Positions 34,464 through 43,058 are shown, numbered from the stretch's first letter. The stretch: DNA of 64,000 bases from Streptomyces sp. NBC_00620 (GCF_026341825.1 NZ_JAPENY010000001.1:4030001-4094000); one strand, 5' to 3'. Translations and numbers: made by a program. Notes: generated from the letters alone by a model not told the origin.

Positions 34464-34913
34464 TCAGGCCGCGACGGGCTGCGAGGTCCGCTTGTCCGCC
34501 GGGTCCGAGGTGGTGCGGGAGGCGAAGACACGGTCGATGCCGAAGGCGCCGGAGCCGGTGAAGACCAGCAGCAGGAAGGCCCAGCAGAACATCGCCGAGG
34601 CCTCGCCGCCGTTCTGGATCGGCCACAGGGCGCCCTGCTGGTGCACGTCGAAGTACGCGTACGCCATCGAGCCGGAGGCGATGAACGCGGCGGCGCGGGT
34701 GCCGAGGCCGAGCAGGACGAGGGTGCCGCCGACGAGCTGGATCACGGCCGCGTACCAGCCGGGCCAGGTGCCGGCGTCGATGCTGCCGCCGCCCGCCGCG
34801 CCACCGAGGACGCCGAAGAGGGAGGCGGCGCCGTGGCAGGCGAAGAGCAGGCCGACGACGATGCGGAACAGGCCGACGGCATAGGGCTGGGCGCTGTTGA
34901 GGCGTCCGGACAT
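34464..34913 (-). CDS. DoxX family membrane protein
   Basis: A 149-residue four-helix membrane protein of the DoxX type. The N-terminal helix region GLFRIVVGLLFACHGAASLFG and the final CWAFLLLVFTGSGAFGIDRV are family hallmarks. DoxX proteins are linked to thiol/superoxide defence in mycobacteria and to thiosulfate oxidation in archaea. SD AAGGAG seven bases before ATG 34913. Its promoter contains an iron-box-like operator, so it may be iron-regulated. Confidence 0.88.
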   Translation of the reverse strand: MSGRLNSAQPYAVGLFRIVVGLLFACHGAASLFGVLGGAAGGGSIDAGTWPGWYAAVIQLVGGTLVLLGLGTRAAAFIASGSMAYAYFDVHQQGALWPIQNGGEASAMFCWAFLLLVFTGSGAFGIDRVFASRTTSDPADKRTSQPVAA

Positions 34914-34984
34914 GGGGGGTCTCCTTCGGTCGGGCCGGTCCTGTGGGACGGACCGGTCGTGGGGGACGGAACCGAGTGAGCCAC

Positions 34985-35016
34985 CTACGTTAGGTGAACC
35001 TAATCAATGCTTGCAA
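34985..35016 (-). promoter_or_regulatory. doxX promoter with iron box (DmdR/IdeR-like operator)
   Basis: On the minus strand TTGCAA (35016-35011) and TAACGT (34992-34987) form -35 and -10 boxes with an 18-bp spacer. The 19-mer TTAGGTTCACCTAACGTAG (35003-34985) lies over spacer and -10 and matches the IdeR/DmdR consensus TTAGGTTAGSCTAACCTAA at 15 of 19 positions by my count. It overlaps the stop codon of the upstream gene. Confidence 0.75.
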
Positions 35017-36919
35017 GTTCAACATTCAGCCACGGACCCGCTTCCGCTTGCGCTTCCGTTTCGGCTGTCGTCGCACGTAGTGCCACCCGCAGCACCGCCC
35101 GCGCCACCGCGTCGGCGTCCGAAAGCGTGACCGAATCCACCCCAGGTCTGGCCCCGGCCGCGGTCACCCAGTGCACCCCTTCCGTGGGCACACCGAACGC
35201 GAACCGCCTTGTGTGCGCCTGCCCTTGACGGTCAATCAGACGATAGGGGCGAGGTGTTACGTCCAGCCCTCCGGTTTCGTAACCGTCAACGGTGTGCGGG
35301 CGGCACCGGCCCGTCTTCAGCAGCCGCCCGAGCAGCTCGTCGGCCGTCCGACGCACGTCCGCTTCCGGCAGCCGCGCCTCTATGAGCGTCGTCGCGCGTA
35401 CGGCCGAACCCGGCACGTCGGGGGAGTGCGCGACCCAGGCCCCGTCCTCGGCCCGCACCTCGAGGCGGGGCCCGAGAACGGTCAGCGTGCCCGCCTCGAT
35501 CAGTGCCGCCATCTCCTCGACGCGCTGCCGGGGCGGCCCGATGGAGAGGAAGGCGTTGAGCGGCGTATACCAGCGGTCAAGGTGCTCCCGGCGCGAAGCG
35601 CCCGACAGGCCGCCGTGATCCACGATCTGCCGCAGCTCGTTGCGCAGGTCGCGCAGCACGTCGAGGGCGGCCTTGAGCGGGCCCTCGACATTGCCGAGCG
35701 CGGCCTGCTCGGCGTCCTCGCGCAGATACCCGAGCAGCCAGTCCCGCCAGGCATCGGGCCCCGCGAAGACCTGACCGGCGTACGGGCGTGAAATGCGGTC
35801 CCAGGACCAGCGGTTGGCGGCGGGAACCTCGAACTCGTCGAGAAGCACGGCCTCTTGGGGACTTCGGTACGGGACGGCCAGGAAGCGGTCCCGGAACGGC
35901 CCCGCCCCAGCCTGCTCCAACAGCCCCTCGTAATAGACCGTTTCCACCTCCTTCGCCACCAGCGGCCATATCTCGCGCAGGAAGTCGGGCGCGTCACCGG
36001 AGTCCGCGCGCTTGCGGAAGCCGGCGATCACGTCGTCGGTGAGGACGACGGGAAGGTGCCGGCCGTAGGGGCCCTTCGCGTTGTCGCCGCGAGCCTGGTG
36101 CGGGATGCCGCGGCGGGAGCCGGCGTACAGGCGGGGCTCCTCGCCCGAGGGGAGGTAGCGCAGGCCCTGGCGGGTGCGGGCGAAGCGGCCGCCGCGGCCC
36201 GTGGTCAACAGGGCCATGTGGTCGAAGAAGTTGAGGCCGAGGCCGCGCAGCAGGACGGGTTCGCCGGGGGTGGGCGCGGAGAGGTCGACGTCGGCCGGGT
36301 TGGCGGGCAGCACGCGGCGCAGGCCGTGCCGTTCGGCGTACGCCGTGAGGTGTCTGTCCGCGGGATCGGCGAGGACCGGCAGATGGCCCTGCGCGAGGAC
36401 CACGGCGGCGAGCCCCGACAGCGTGCGGCCGGTGGAGAGGGTGAGCGTCTGACGGCCGTCGCGCGCGTCGTCGAGCCGGGTCGCGCGGGCGGTGTGCACC
36501 TCGACCCGCACCTCGGACGGTGCCCCGCGCACAACCCTGCCGAAGACCCACTCCAGGTAACGGCCGTACTGGGCGCGGGTCGGATAGTCGTCGGGGCCCA
36601 ACTCGCCGCCCGCCCACGCGTGCAGGCTCGGCCCCGGGCGTATCGGCCCCGAGCAGTCCACGCTCTCGTCGGTGAACAGGGTCACCTGCGAGGCCACGGT
36701 GTTCATCAGCAGCTGCGGCGACTGTGCGGTGCGCCAGACGCGGCCGGGTCCCGGTGGGGCGGGATCGACGACGTGGACGGTCAGCCGCACATCGGGCGGC
36801 AGGAGCTCCGGCACGGAGGCGCAGAGGCGTTCCAGGACGCTGGTGCCGCGCGGGCCCGCGCCGACGAGGGCGACCGAGGCGTGGGTGGTCCCGGCGGGCG
36901 CGGCGGGTGGTGCGGACAA
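35000..36919 (-). CDS. FAD/NAD(P)-binding oxidoreductase-like protein (NAD_binding_9 type)
   Basis: A 639-residue soluble flavoprotein-like protein. The N-terminal Rossmann motif ALVGAGPRGTSVLERL is at about residues 17-32, with a second dinucleotide element LAAVVLAQGHLPVLADP near 170. The middle part LLRGLGLNFFDHMALLTTGRGG is typical of the large actinobacterial FAD-NAD(P)-binding family whose substrates are unknown. Start is TTG 36919 with GGGAG eight bases upstream. It runs toward doxX in the same direction; its stop codon lies in the iron box. Confidence 0.85.
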   Translation of the reverse strand: MSAPPAAPAGTTHASVALVGAGPRGTSVLERLCASVPELLPPDVRLTVHVVDPAPPGPGRVWRTAQSPQLLMNTVASQVTLFTDESVDCSGPIRPGPSLHAWAGGELGPDDYPTRAQYGRYLEWVFGRVVRGAPSEVRVEVHTARATRLDDARDGRQTLTLSTGRTLSGLAAVVLAQGHLPVLADPADRHLTAYAERHGLRRVLPANPADVDLSAPTPGEPVLLRGLGLNFFDHMALLTTGRGGRFARTRQGLRYLPSGEEPRLYAGSRRGIPHQARGDNAKGPYGRHLPVVLTDDVIAGFRKRADSGDAPDFLREIWPLVAKEVETVYYEGLLEQAGAGPFRDRFLAVPYRSPQEAVLLDEFEVPAANRWSWDRISRPYAGQVFAGPDAWRDWLLGYLREDAEQAALGNVEGPLKAALDVLRDLRNELRQIVDHGGLSGASRREHLDRWYTPLNAFLSIGPPRQRVEEMAALIEAGTLTVLGPRLEVRAEDGAWVAHSPDVPGSAVRATTLIEARLPEADVRRTADELLGRLLKTGRCRPHTVDGYETGGLDVTPRPYRLIDRQGQAHTRRFAFGVPTEGVHWVTAAGARPGVDSVTLSDADAVARAVLRVALRATTAETEAQAEAGPWLNVELASID

Positions 36920-37103
36920 AGGGGTGACTCCCGGGCGTGTGGGGCGCAGGGCAGCAAACCGCCCACTGGAAGCGGACGGTCCGCCTCATCATGCCGTCGT
37001 ACGGAGCGGGAGCCGAGACCTGGGGCGGATGATCGGCGTCAGGTGTGGGATGCCTCACGAGCATCAGGGACAACGCGCACAACAACCGTACGCAATGCGC
37101 CTA

Positions 37104-38741
37104 TTAGGTGGTGAGTACGGACTCCTCCACTGTTTCGAGGCGGGCGCCTCCGCCGCGCAGAGCCCGTGCCTGGTCCAGGCGCAGGGATGCGGAACGCCCG
37201 CGCAGCGTCAGGGTCATCAGCTGGTTGCCGAACCAGGGGCCGCCGGCTCTGCGCCACTCGACGGGCGGGTGCGCGCAGCGGCCGTGCCGGGTGAACCGGT
37301 GCCCGATCGCCCGCCCGAGGCCGCTCCAGCCGAAGCGGAAGCCGAGCCTTATGTGCAGCGGTATCGAGTTGTGGACGGGGGAGCAGGTCAGCTGGAGCAC
37401 CCGGGCGGCGGGCTGGGCGCCGCCGGGCCAGGTCGGCTCGGCGACATACGCGTGGTGCACGTCTCCGGACAGCACGCACACCGTCGCCGGGGCGTCGTCC
37501 CCTGAGCCCGCCCCGGCGATGAACTCCGTGAGCGCCTCGAACGAGGACGGGAACGCCGCCCAGTGCTCCAGGTCGGCAGCCCTGCGCATCTTCTCCCCGA
37601 ACCGCGCCCACCGCTCACCCCGTTTCCCCTCGCACAGCGCCGCGTTCCAGGTCTCGGCGTCGTGTATGAGCGGGGGAAGCAGCCAGGGCAGGGAGGTACC
37701 GATGAGGAGATGGTCGTACGAGCCGGGCGACTCCAGCGCCTGTTCCCGCAGCCACTGGGCCTCCCCGGGGTCGATCATCCGGCGGTTCTTCTCGTCGAGG
37801 ACGCGGGCCGCGCGGGTGTCGAGCATGACGACGCGGACGCGGCCGAAGTCGCGGCGGTAGCTCCAGCGGACGGAGGCTGGGTCGGCGTCCGCCTGGGCGG
37901 AGAAGGCGCGCAGGACGTCGGTGCCGTCGGGGGTCTCGCGGACGGCGGCGTACAGGAGGTCCTCGGACAGTTCGCGCGGGGAGAGGTTGCCGAGGTGCTG
38001 GTGGACCCAGTACGACATCAGGCCGCTCAGGATCCGCTCGCGCCACCACGGGGTGGAGCGCATGTCGGCGACCCAGGAGGCGCTGGTGTTCCAGTCGTCG
38101 ATGACGTCGTGGTCGTCGAAGATCATGCAGCTGGGCACGGTGGACAGCAGCCAGCGGATCTCGGGGTCGAGCCAGGACTCGTAGTAGAGGCGGGTGTACT
38201 CCTCGTAGTCCGCGACCTGGTGGCCCGGGGGGTCGTCGAGGCCGCGGCGGGCGGCGATCCAGCCGAGCGTGGCCTGGGAGACCTCGTCCGCGTACACCTG
38301 GTCGCCCAACAGCAGCAGAACGTCCGGGCGTTCGCCTTCCGGAGCCCCGGCGATGCGGGCCGCCAGGGTGTCGAGGGCGTCCGGGCCCACCGGGTCCTTC
38401 TCGTCCTCGGGCGGCGCGGCCCAGCGGCAGGAGCCGAAGGTGACCCGGACGGTGTCACCGTCGAGGGTGCTGACGACCGAGGGCGGGAACCCGGAGTCGG
38501 GCAGCGGCCAGACGGAGGAACCGTCCAGCAACACCTCGTACGCGGTCGCCGTCCCCGGGGTCAGTCCGCTCACCGGCACCAACGCGTAGTGGTGTCCGGC
38601 GACTTGGAAGGTCCGGGCCTCGCCGCGAGAGCCGTCGGCGCAGCGCACCTCGGCGATGCACGGACGGCTCGCCTCGACCCAGAAGGTCGCGGACGAGCCG
38701 TCGACGTACCTCAGCAGCGGTCCCAGGCGTAGTTCCGCCAA
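37104..38741 (-). CDS. PhoD-like alkaline phosphatase / phosphodiesterase
   Basis: A 545-residue metallophosphatase of the PhoD group. Metal-binding motifs appear as FGSCRWA, LLLLGDQVYADEV, FDDHDVIDDWNTS and VLSGDVHHAYVAE. The N-terminus LGPLLRYVDGSSATFWVEAS is the fibronectin-like first domain. No signal peptide is seen, unlike Tat-exported PhoD, so this member is probably cytoplasmic. Start is TTG 38741 with SD GGAGGAGG nine bases away. Substrate may be a phosphodiester; not under a visible PHO box. Confidence 0.9.
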   Translation of the reverse strand: MAELRLGPLLRYVDGSSATFWVEASRPCIAEVRCADGSRGEARTFQVAGHHYALVPVSGLTPGTATAYEVLLDGSSVWPLPDSGFPPSVVSTLDGDTVRVTFGSCRWAAPPEDEKDPVGPDALDTLAARIAGAPEGERPDVLLLLGDQVYADEVSQATLGWIAARRGLDDPPGHQVADYEEYTRLYYESWLDPEIRWLLSTVPSCMIFDDHDVIDDWNTSASWVADMRSTPWWRERILSGLMSYWVHQHLGNLSPRELSEDLLYAAVRETPDGTDVLRAFSAQADADPASVRWSYRRDFGRVRVVMLDTRAARVLDEKNRRMIDPGEAQWLREQALESPGSYDHLLIGTSLPWLLPPLIHDAETWNAALCEGKRGERWARFGEKMRRAADLEHWAAFPSSFEALTEFIAGAGSGDDAPATVCVLSGDVHHAYVAEPTWPGGAQPAARVLQLTCSPVHNSIPLHIRLGFRFGWSGLGRAIGHRFTRHGRCAHPPVEWRRAGGPWFGNQLMTLTLRGRSASLRLDQARALRGGGARLETVEESVLTT

Positions 38742-38834
38742 GTTGATCAGCCTCCTCCGTCGCCCCGTACGGTACGGAACGACGGAGGTCGGCGGGGAGG
38801 TTCCGGGAACCGCGACCTTGTGAATTGCGCCGGA

Positions 38835-39479
38835 TCAGCAGCCGCTGAGGACCGAGGTCAGCTTGGTCTTCTCCGCGGTGTCGACCGAGAGGTCGTAGTA
38901 GTACTTCACCTGGACCCAGGCACGGACGTACGTGCAGGCGTACGAGGTGACGGACGGCATCCACTCGGCCGGGTCCTGGTCGCTCTTCGACTGGTTCACG
39001 TTGTCCGTGACGGCGATGAGCTGCGGGCGGACCAGGTCGTTGGCGAAGTTCTGCCGCTGGGTGCTGGTCCAGCTGTCGGCGCCGGAGTCCCAGGCCTCGG
39101 CCAGCGGGACCAGGTGGTCGATGTCCAGGTCGGACGCGGCGGTCCAGGTGGCGCCGTCGTAGACGGAGTACCAACTGCCGCTGGTGGCGGCACAGGCGGA
39201 GCTGGTGACGACGTTCGTGCCGTCCCGCTTCAGGACCGTCTCGCGGGTGTTGCAGGTGCCGCTGATGGTGATCCAGTGGTTGAACAGATCACGGTCGTAG
39301 CCGGTGCGGTCCTCGGTCGCCACGGTGAGGGAGGCGAGGTAGGTGCGGGCGGTGGCGGCGCTGACTGGGGTGGGCAGCGCGGCGGAGGCGGTCGGGCCGT
39401 TGAAAATCCCGACCATGGCTATCAGACCGGTGACGGCTGCGAGTACACTCAGCCGTCGACGCGCGTAGACCTTTGGCAT
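38835..39479 (-). CDS. Secreted HNH/DUF1524-family nuclease-like protein
   Basis: A 214-residue exported protein with a Sec signal peptide (cleavage near SAALP, about residue 34). The DUF1524 catalytic motif DIDHLVPLAEAWDSGA with the His-centred HNH-like fold lies near residues 118-133, followed by NFANDLVRPQLIAVTDNVNQSKSDQDP, the Asn-containing second half. The C-terminal C-pair (residue 181 region and C214) may form a disulfide. This family includes extracellular nucleases of streptomycetes; activity inferred. ATG 39479. Confidence 0.92.
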   Translation of the reverse strand: MPKVYARRRLSVLAAVTGLIAMVGIFNGPTASAALPTPVSAATARTYLASLTVATEDRTGYDRDLFNHWITISGTCNTRETVLKRDGTNVVTSSACAATSGSWYSVYDGATWTAASDLDIDHLVPLAEAWDSGADSWTSTQRQNFANDLVRPQLIAVTDNVNQSKSDQDPAEWMPSVTSYACTYVRAWVQVKYYYDLSVDTAEKTKLTSVLSGC

Positions 39480-39714
39480 GCGAACTCCCTTGGAGTGGGG
39501 GGTCGTTGGGGGCGAGCGAGCACATGCTTGCGGCGGCGTGTTTCCAGAGGATGTGCGTCAGGTGAGAAGTTAGTGACGTGCTCATGACACATCAAGACTT
39601 CTGACGAATCTGGCGAACCAGATGTCCTACGCCAGTCCGACGAACCAGAACTCCTACGCCTGCGGCGGGACCAAAGGCCCTACGGGGTCCGCGCGGCCGT
39701 CCCGTACGATGGAT
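39480..39714. other. Spacer between nuclease gene and riboswitch
   Basis: About 235 bp without a gene. It holds an imperfect direct repeat (GGCGAACCAGATGTCCTACG near 39611 and GACGAACCAGAACTCCTACG near 39637) and a TACGAT (39705-39710) that could be the -10 of the riboswitch transcript. I see no other structure. Confidence 0.4.
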
Positions 39715-39831
39715 GGCGCAGAAGGGGAGTAGCTCTTCGCCGGACCGTCGACATACTGCTCAGCTCGTCTGAGCCGGCGCCCGGAGGCAGACCTCGTTCA
39801 CGGGGCCGGCCAGCGAGACCTTCGGCAAGCA
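39715..39831 (+). ncRNA. yybP-ykoY manganese riboswitch
   Basis: The conserved elements occur in order: AAGGGGAGTAG (39722-39732), the CCGTCGACATACTGC strand (39745-39759) and AGCGAGACCTTCGGCAAGC near the 3' end (39812-39830), where AGAAGG and CCTTC can close P1. This is the Mn2+-sensing yybP-ykoY architecture. It lies 120 bp before a GDT1-family Mn exporter gene, the expected target. Downstream, GGGTGCCCC (39868-39876) and GGGGCAGCCC (39926-39935) can pair near the SD, a possible expression platform. Confidence 0.9.
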
Positions 39832-39951
39832 GTGCACAACATGTGCGTCATTCGTACGTTTTCGTACGGGTGCCCCTGTGTGCTGCCGTGCCGAGGTGTC
39901 GCGTCGCAGTCACAGCACTCTCGGTGGGGCAGCCCGACCGATTGAGGAATT

Positions 39952-40533
39952 TTGATTAGCTTCAGTGTCATGGCCGTCGTCTTCGGCGTCGTCTTCCTCG
40001 CCGAACTGCCGGACAAGACCGCGCTAGCCGGACTCGTCCTCGGCACCCGCTACCGCGCCTCGTACGTCTTCGCAGGCGTCGCCGCCGCCTTCGCCCTCCA
40101 TGTAGCGCTCGCAGTCGCTGCGGGCAGCGTCCTGACCCTGCTGCCGCAGCAGATCGTGCACGCCGTCACCGGTGTGCTCTTCCTCGGTGGCGCGGCGGTG
40201 CTGCTAATGAAGAAGGACGAGGACGAGGAGGAGGTCCGCAAGCCCGCGAACCAGAGCTTCTGGAAGGTTTCCGGGGCGGGCTTCATGCTCATCCTGGTCG
40301 CCGAGTTCGGCGATCTCACCCAGATCATGACGGCGAACCTCGCGGCCCGCTATGACGATCCGCTCTCGGTCGGCCTCGGTGCGGTGCTCGCGCTGTGGGC
40401 GGTCGCCGGGCTCGGGATCGTCGGCGGCAAGGCGCTGATGAAGCGGGTGCCGCTGCGGCTGATCACCAAGGTCGCGGCGATGCTGATGCTGGGGCTCGGG
40501 GTGTGGAGCCTGTTCGAGGCGGTGACGGGCTGA
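39952..40533 (+). CDS. TMEM165/GDT1-family manganese exporter (UPF0016)
   Basis: A 193-residue six-helix membrane protein. The two hallmark cation motifs are ELPDKT (N-half) and EFGDLT (C-half), each followed by a helix; actinobacterial members show this ELPDK variant of ExGD. A charged loop DEDEEEVRKPANQ separates the halves. It likely exports Mn2+ and is switched on by the upstream manganese riboswitch. The start is unclear: TTG 39952 (used here) lies just after SD GAGGAA, ATG 39970 is an alternative. Confidence 0.92.
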   Translation: MISFSVMAVVFGVVFLAELPDKTALAGLVLGTRYRASYVFAGVAAAFALHVALAVAAGSVLTLLPQQIVHAVTGVLFLGGAAVLLMKKDEDEEEVRKPANQSFWKVSGAGFMLILVAEFGDLTQIMTANLAARYDDPLSVGLGAVLALWAVAGLGIVGGKALMKRVPLRLITKVAAMLMLGLGVWSLFEAVTG

Positions 40534-40637
40534 GGTCCCCGTGCTCGGTCGGGCAGGTGTCCGTGCGGCCTACGGGTGGTGTCTCCCTGCTGTCTTGGGG
40601 GTGACTTTCCGTAGGTGCGTTGGTAAAGCAGCTGGTC

Positions 40638-40667
40638 AGGGCCGGTGGCGCCGAGGCCCTCTTTTTT
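40638..40667 (+). terminator. Canonical rho-independent terminator
   Basis: AGGGCC (40638-40643) and GGCCCT (40655-40660) flank a partly self-complementary loop, followed immediately by CTTTTTT (40661-40667). A U-run of this quality is unusual in streptomycetes. It ends the manganese exporter transcript or acts as leader control for the HAD gene. Confidence 0.8.
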
Positions 40668-40806
40668 GTATCGTGAAGGAACAAAGTGGCTCCCGTCTGC
40701 ACTCCCTGACCGGCGGGCGGGGTCACCTTGTCACTGGGGGCCGTAACCGGTCCCCTTTGCTGGGTTTTCCTCGTATCCCACGTCTTCCGCGCCCTGGAGC
40801 ATGCCG

Positions 40807-41466
40807 ATGACGGCTCCCACCGTTCTGACCGCCCGCGCCCTCCTGCTCGACATGGACGGCACCCTCGTCAACTCGGACGCCGTCGTCGAGCGCGTCTGGC
40901 GCCGCTGGGCCGACCGGCACGGGCTGGACGGCGACGAGGTCATGAAGGTCGTCCACGGCCGGCAGGGGTACGCCTCGATGGCCGTGCTGCTGCCGAGCCG
41001 GCCGATGGAGCAGAACTACGCGGACAACGCGTGGATGCTTGCCGAAGAGACCGCGGACATGGACGGCGTCGTCGCGGTTCCCGGTGCGGCAGAGTTCCTC
41101 GCATCCCTTGCCGGGCTTCCGCATGCGTTGGTTACCTCCGCGGACGTGGGGTTGTCCACCGCGCGGATGGCTGCGGCCGGGCTTGCGCTGCCGGATGTAC
41201 GGGTCACCGCCGAGTCCGTCGGGGCGAGCAAGCCGGATCCCGAGGGGTTCCTCAAGGGGGCCGCGGAACTGGGCGTCGCGCCTGAGGAGTGTGTCGTCTT
41301 CGAGGACTCCGGGGCGGGGATCTCGGCGGGGCGTGCCGCCGGGATGCGGGTCGTCGGGGTCGGCCCTCGGGCCGGGTTCCACCGGCCCGACGTGGTGGTC
41401 CGTGACCTTACGCAGGTGCGGGTCGAGGGTGTGGACGGTGGGGGGATTCGGCTGTACGTGGGGTGA
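40807..41466 (+). CDS. HAD-IA family phosphatase
   Basis: A 219-residue haloacid dehalogenase phosphatase. Motif I ALLLDMDGTLVNSD (D14, D16), motif II LVTSAD, motif III Lys in GASKPDPEGFL and motif IV VFEDSGAGISAG are intact. It resembles small sugar-phosphate or glycerol-phosphate phosphatases of the YfbT/HxpA type; the substrate is not determined. ATG 40807 is preferred to ATG 40801 because SD GGAG (40796-40799) is seven bases upstream. Confidence 0.92.
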   Translation: MTAPTVLTARALLLDMDGTLVNSDAVVERVWRRWADRHGLDGDEVMKVVHGRQGYASMAVLLPSRPMEQNYADNAWMLAEETADMDGVVAVPGAAEFLASLAGLPHALVTSADVGLSTARMAAAGLALPDVRVTAESVGASKPDPEGFLKGAAELGVAPEECVVFEDSGAGISAGRAAGMRVVGVGPRAGFHRPDVVVRDLTQVRVEGVDGGGIRLYVG

Positions 41467-41600
41467 GGACGCGGACCCGACGCGGGTGCGGGGGAAGGGT
41501 TTTTTCGCCCCCTCCGCCCCTTCCCGTCCCGTTCCTGGGGGCTCCGCCCCCAGACCCCCGTTCGCCCGAAGGGCTCGTCCTCAAACGCCGGACGGGCTGA
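41467..41600. repeat. Dispersed intergenic repeat downstream of HAD gene
   Basis: Right after the HAD stop lies the modular element CCCCCTCCGCCCCTTCCCGT, a CTGGGGGCTCCGCCCCCAG hairpin, CTCGTCCTCAAACG and CCGGACGGGCTGAA. The same modules occur at 5.3 and 47.5-47.8 kb. TTTTTTCGCCCCC precedes it, suggesting a terminator role. Confidence 0.85.
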
Positions 41601-41944
41601 ATGGCCCTACCCGGAGCTGAAGAGTGCCGCCCCCGTGGGTGGGTGGGGGATCGGGATGGTGCAGCGTTTTCCTGGACGCCGGTCGGGCTGAATGGCCCTG
41701 CCCGGAGCTGAAGAGTGCCGCCCCCGTGGGTGGGTGGGGGATCGGGATGGCGCAGTGTTTTCCCGGGCGCCGGTCGGGCTGAAGGGTGTTCGCCGGGCTG
41801 AGAGGTGCGGCTCCGTGGGTGGGTGGGGATTGGGATGGCGCAGTGTTTTCCTGGACGCCGGTCGGGTTGAAGGGTGCTCGCCGGGCTGAGGAGTGTGGCT
41901 CCGCGGGTGGGTGGGGGATCGGGATGGCGCAGTGTTTTCCCGGG
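41586..41944. repeat. Tandem array of four ~90-bp repeats
   Basis: Units begin CGCCGGTCGGGCTGAA and start at 41586, 41677, 41768 and 41856 (lengths 91, 91, 88 and 89 bp), with a partial fifth at 41945. Each has the block GTGGGTGGGTGGGGGATCGG(GATGG). The reverse strand shows Pro/His-rich ORFs that simply follow the repeat. The unit derives from the dispersed CGCCGGACGGGCTGA element. Confidence 0.93.
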
Positions 41945-41981
41945 CGCCGGTCGGGCTGGATGATGATGCCCACCGGCGGGA

Positions 41982-42094
41982 GGGGGCGTGCCGGTACGTC
42001 CAAAGCCCGTCGCGTACGTTCGCGTCACCGGGCGTTTCAGTGCTCGGGCGACGTCTGATCCGGCGGCGACGGGCGGACGTACCGGCACGCCCCC
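41982..42094. repeat. 113-bp element with long perfect inverted arms
   Basis: 41982-42001 and 42075-42094 are perfect 20-bp reverse complements. Immediately inside, 42005-42013 (GCCCGTCGC) pairs with 42066-42074 (GCGACGGGC), separated only by AAA on the left. The combined 29-bp stem encloses a ~52-nt centre. It could be a terminator for the convergent gene ending at 42126 or a small non-autonomous inverted-repeat element. Confidence 0.85.
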
Positions 42095-42125
42095 GACCCA
42101 CCCACCGAGCAGCAGGCCGAAACGG

Positions 42126-43058
42126 TCACGGCTCCGTCGTCTCCGCTTCCAGGCTCGTCCGGGTCGCCCCGCCGTACACGCCCAGGTCGTCGGCTGTGAT
42201 TCCCCGGGCCCACTGGTAGCGGCGTACGGATTCCTCGACCTGGTTGTCGTAGTCGCCGTCCGCGTTGCCGACGTACAGGGCCAACTGGGTCAGGCGGAGC
42301 TGGAGTTCGGTCACCTCGGGGCCCTCGTCGCCGCGGCGCAGGGTTTCGGTCTGGCGGGCGTCGTCCGATTCGTCGCCGGTGGCCTCCGCCGAGCCGGTGG
42401 CGCGCTCGGTCGTCGGGGTCTGGGACGGAGTGGCCGACGGGGACGGGGTCGAGGACGCGGCCGACGAGCGTGACGGTGAGGGGGTCGCGCTGGGCGGCGG
42501 CGGCGCCGGGGCGGCCGGCGCCGGGGGCGACGACGACGTGCTCGTGGACGGAGACGCCGAGGCGGACGTGGGGGACGCCTCCGGGACGCTCGCTCGAACG
42601 GCGTCCGGCAGGGCGCCGTCCCGCGAGGGAGTGTCGTACGAGAACAGCCCACTGGCGAAGCCCGCCGCGGCGACGACCGTCACCACGGCCCCGGCGACGC
42701 CCAGGAGGACGACGCGACGCCGCCGCCCGGACCGGGGTGGTACGTCCGGCGGCGCGCCGGCGCCGCTGGGCACGGCCGCCAGCCGCATCGTCGACGCGGA
42801 GGCATCGTCGGAGAACCCCGGTACGGCGACGGACACCGGCACCACGGCCGTGTCCGCGTCCCCCGGCTCCAGTTCCACGTACGGCCGGATCCGCAGCGGA
42901 TCGAAGTCCTCCGCCGCAGCCGCCTCCGCCGTACGCGCGTCGCGCAGCGCATCCGACGCACGCTGGGTGCAGGCGCACGACGGGCTGCCGTCCGGCGCAC
43001 GGGGCGCCGCGCACTCGGGGCATATGTGCCCGTTCGGTTCATTCACGCGTGGATCCAT
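42126..43058 (-). CDS. Membrane-anchored peptidoglycan-binding domain protein
   Basis: A 310-residue protein. The N-terminus has a small zinc-knuckle-like HICPECAAPRAPDGSPSCAC (residues 11-30). A single TM helix (about 114-136, VVLLGVAGAVVTVVAAAGFA) follows, then a long Ser/Pro/Ala linker (about 150-225). The C-terminal ~75 residues form a peptidoglycan-binding domain (EVTELQLRLTQLALYVGNADGDYDNQVEESVRRYQWARG). The domain order suggests a cytoplasmic sensor knuckle linked to a cell-wall-binding tail. ATG 43058 has SD GGGGGAGG. Confidence 0.9.
   Translation of the reverse strand: MDPRVNEPNGHICPECAAPRAPDGSPSCACTQRASDALRDARTAEAAAAEDFDPLRIRPYVELEPGDADTAVVPVSVAVPGFSDDASASTMRLAAVPSGAGAPPDVPPRSGRRRRVVLLGVAGAVVTVVAAAGFASGLFSYDTPSRDGALPDAVRASVPEASPTSASASPSTSTSSSPPAPAAPAPPPPSATPSPSRSSAASSTPSPSATPSQTPTTERATGSAEATGDESDDARQTETLRRGDEGPEVTELQLRLTQLALYVGNADGDYDNQVEESVRRYQWARGITADDLGVYGGATRTSLEAETTEP

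Noticed and set aside
41586..41944. CRISPR array
   Set aside because: The repeats are contiguous ~90-bp units without unique spacers and no cas genes are present.
41581..42101. Several Pro/His/Arg-rich ORFs of 140-226 aa on the minus strand
   Set aside because: They are translations of the tandem repeat array and repeat themselves; no SD or family match.
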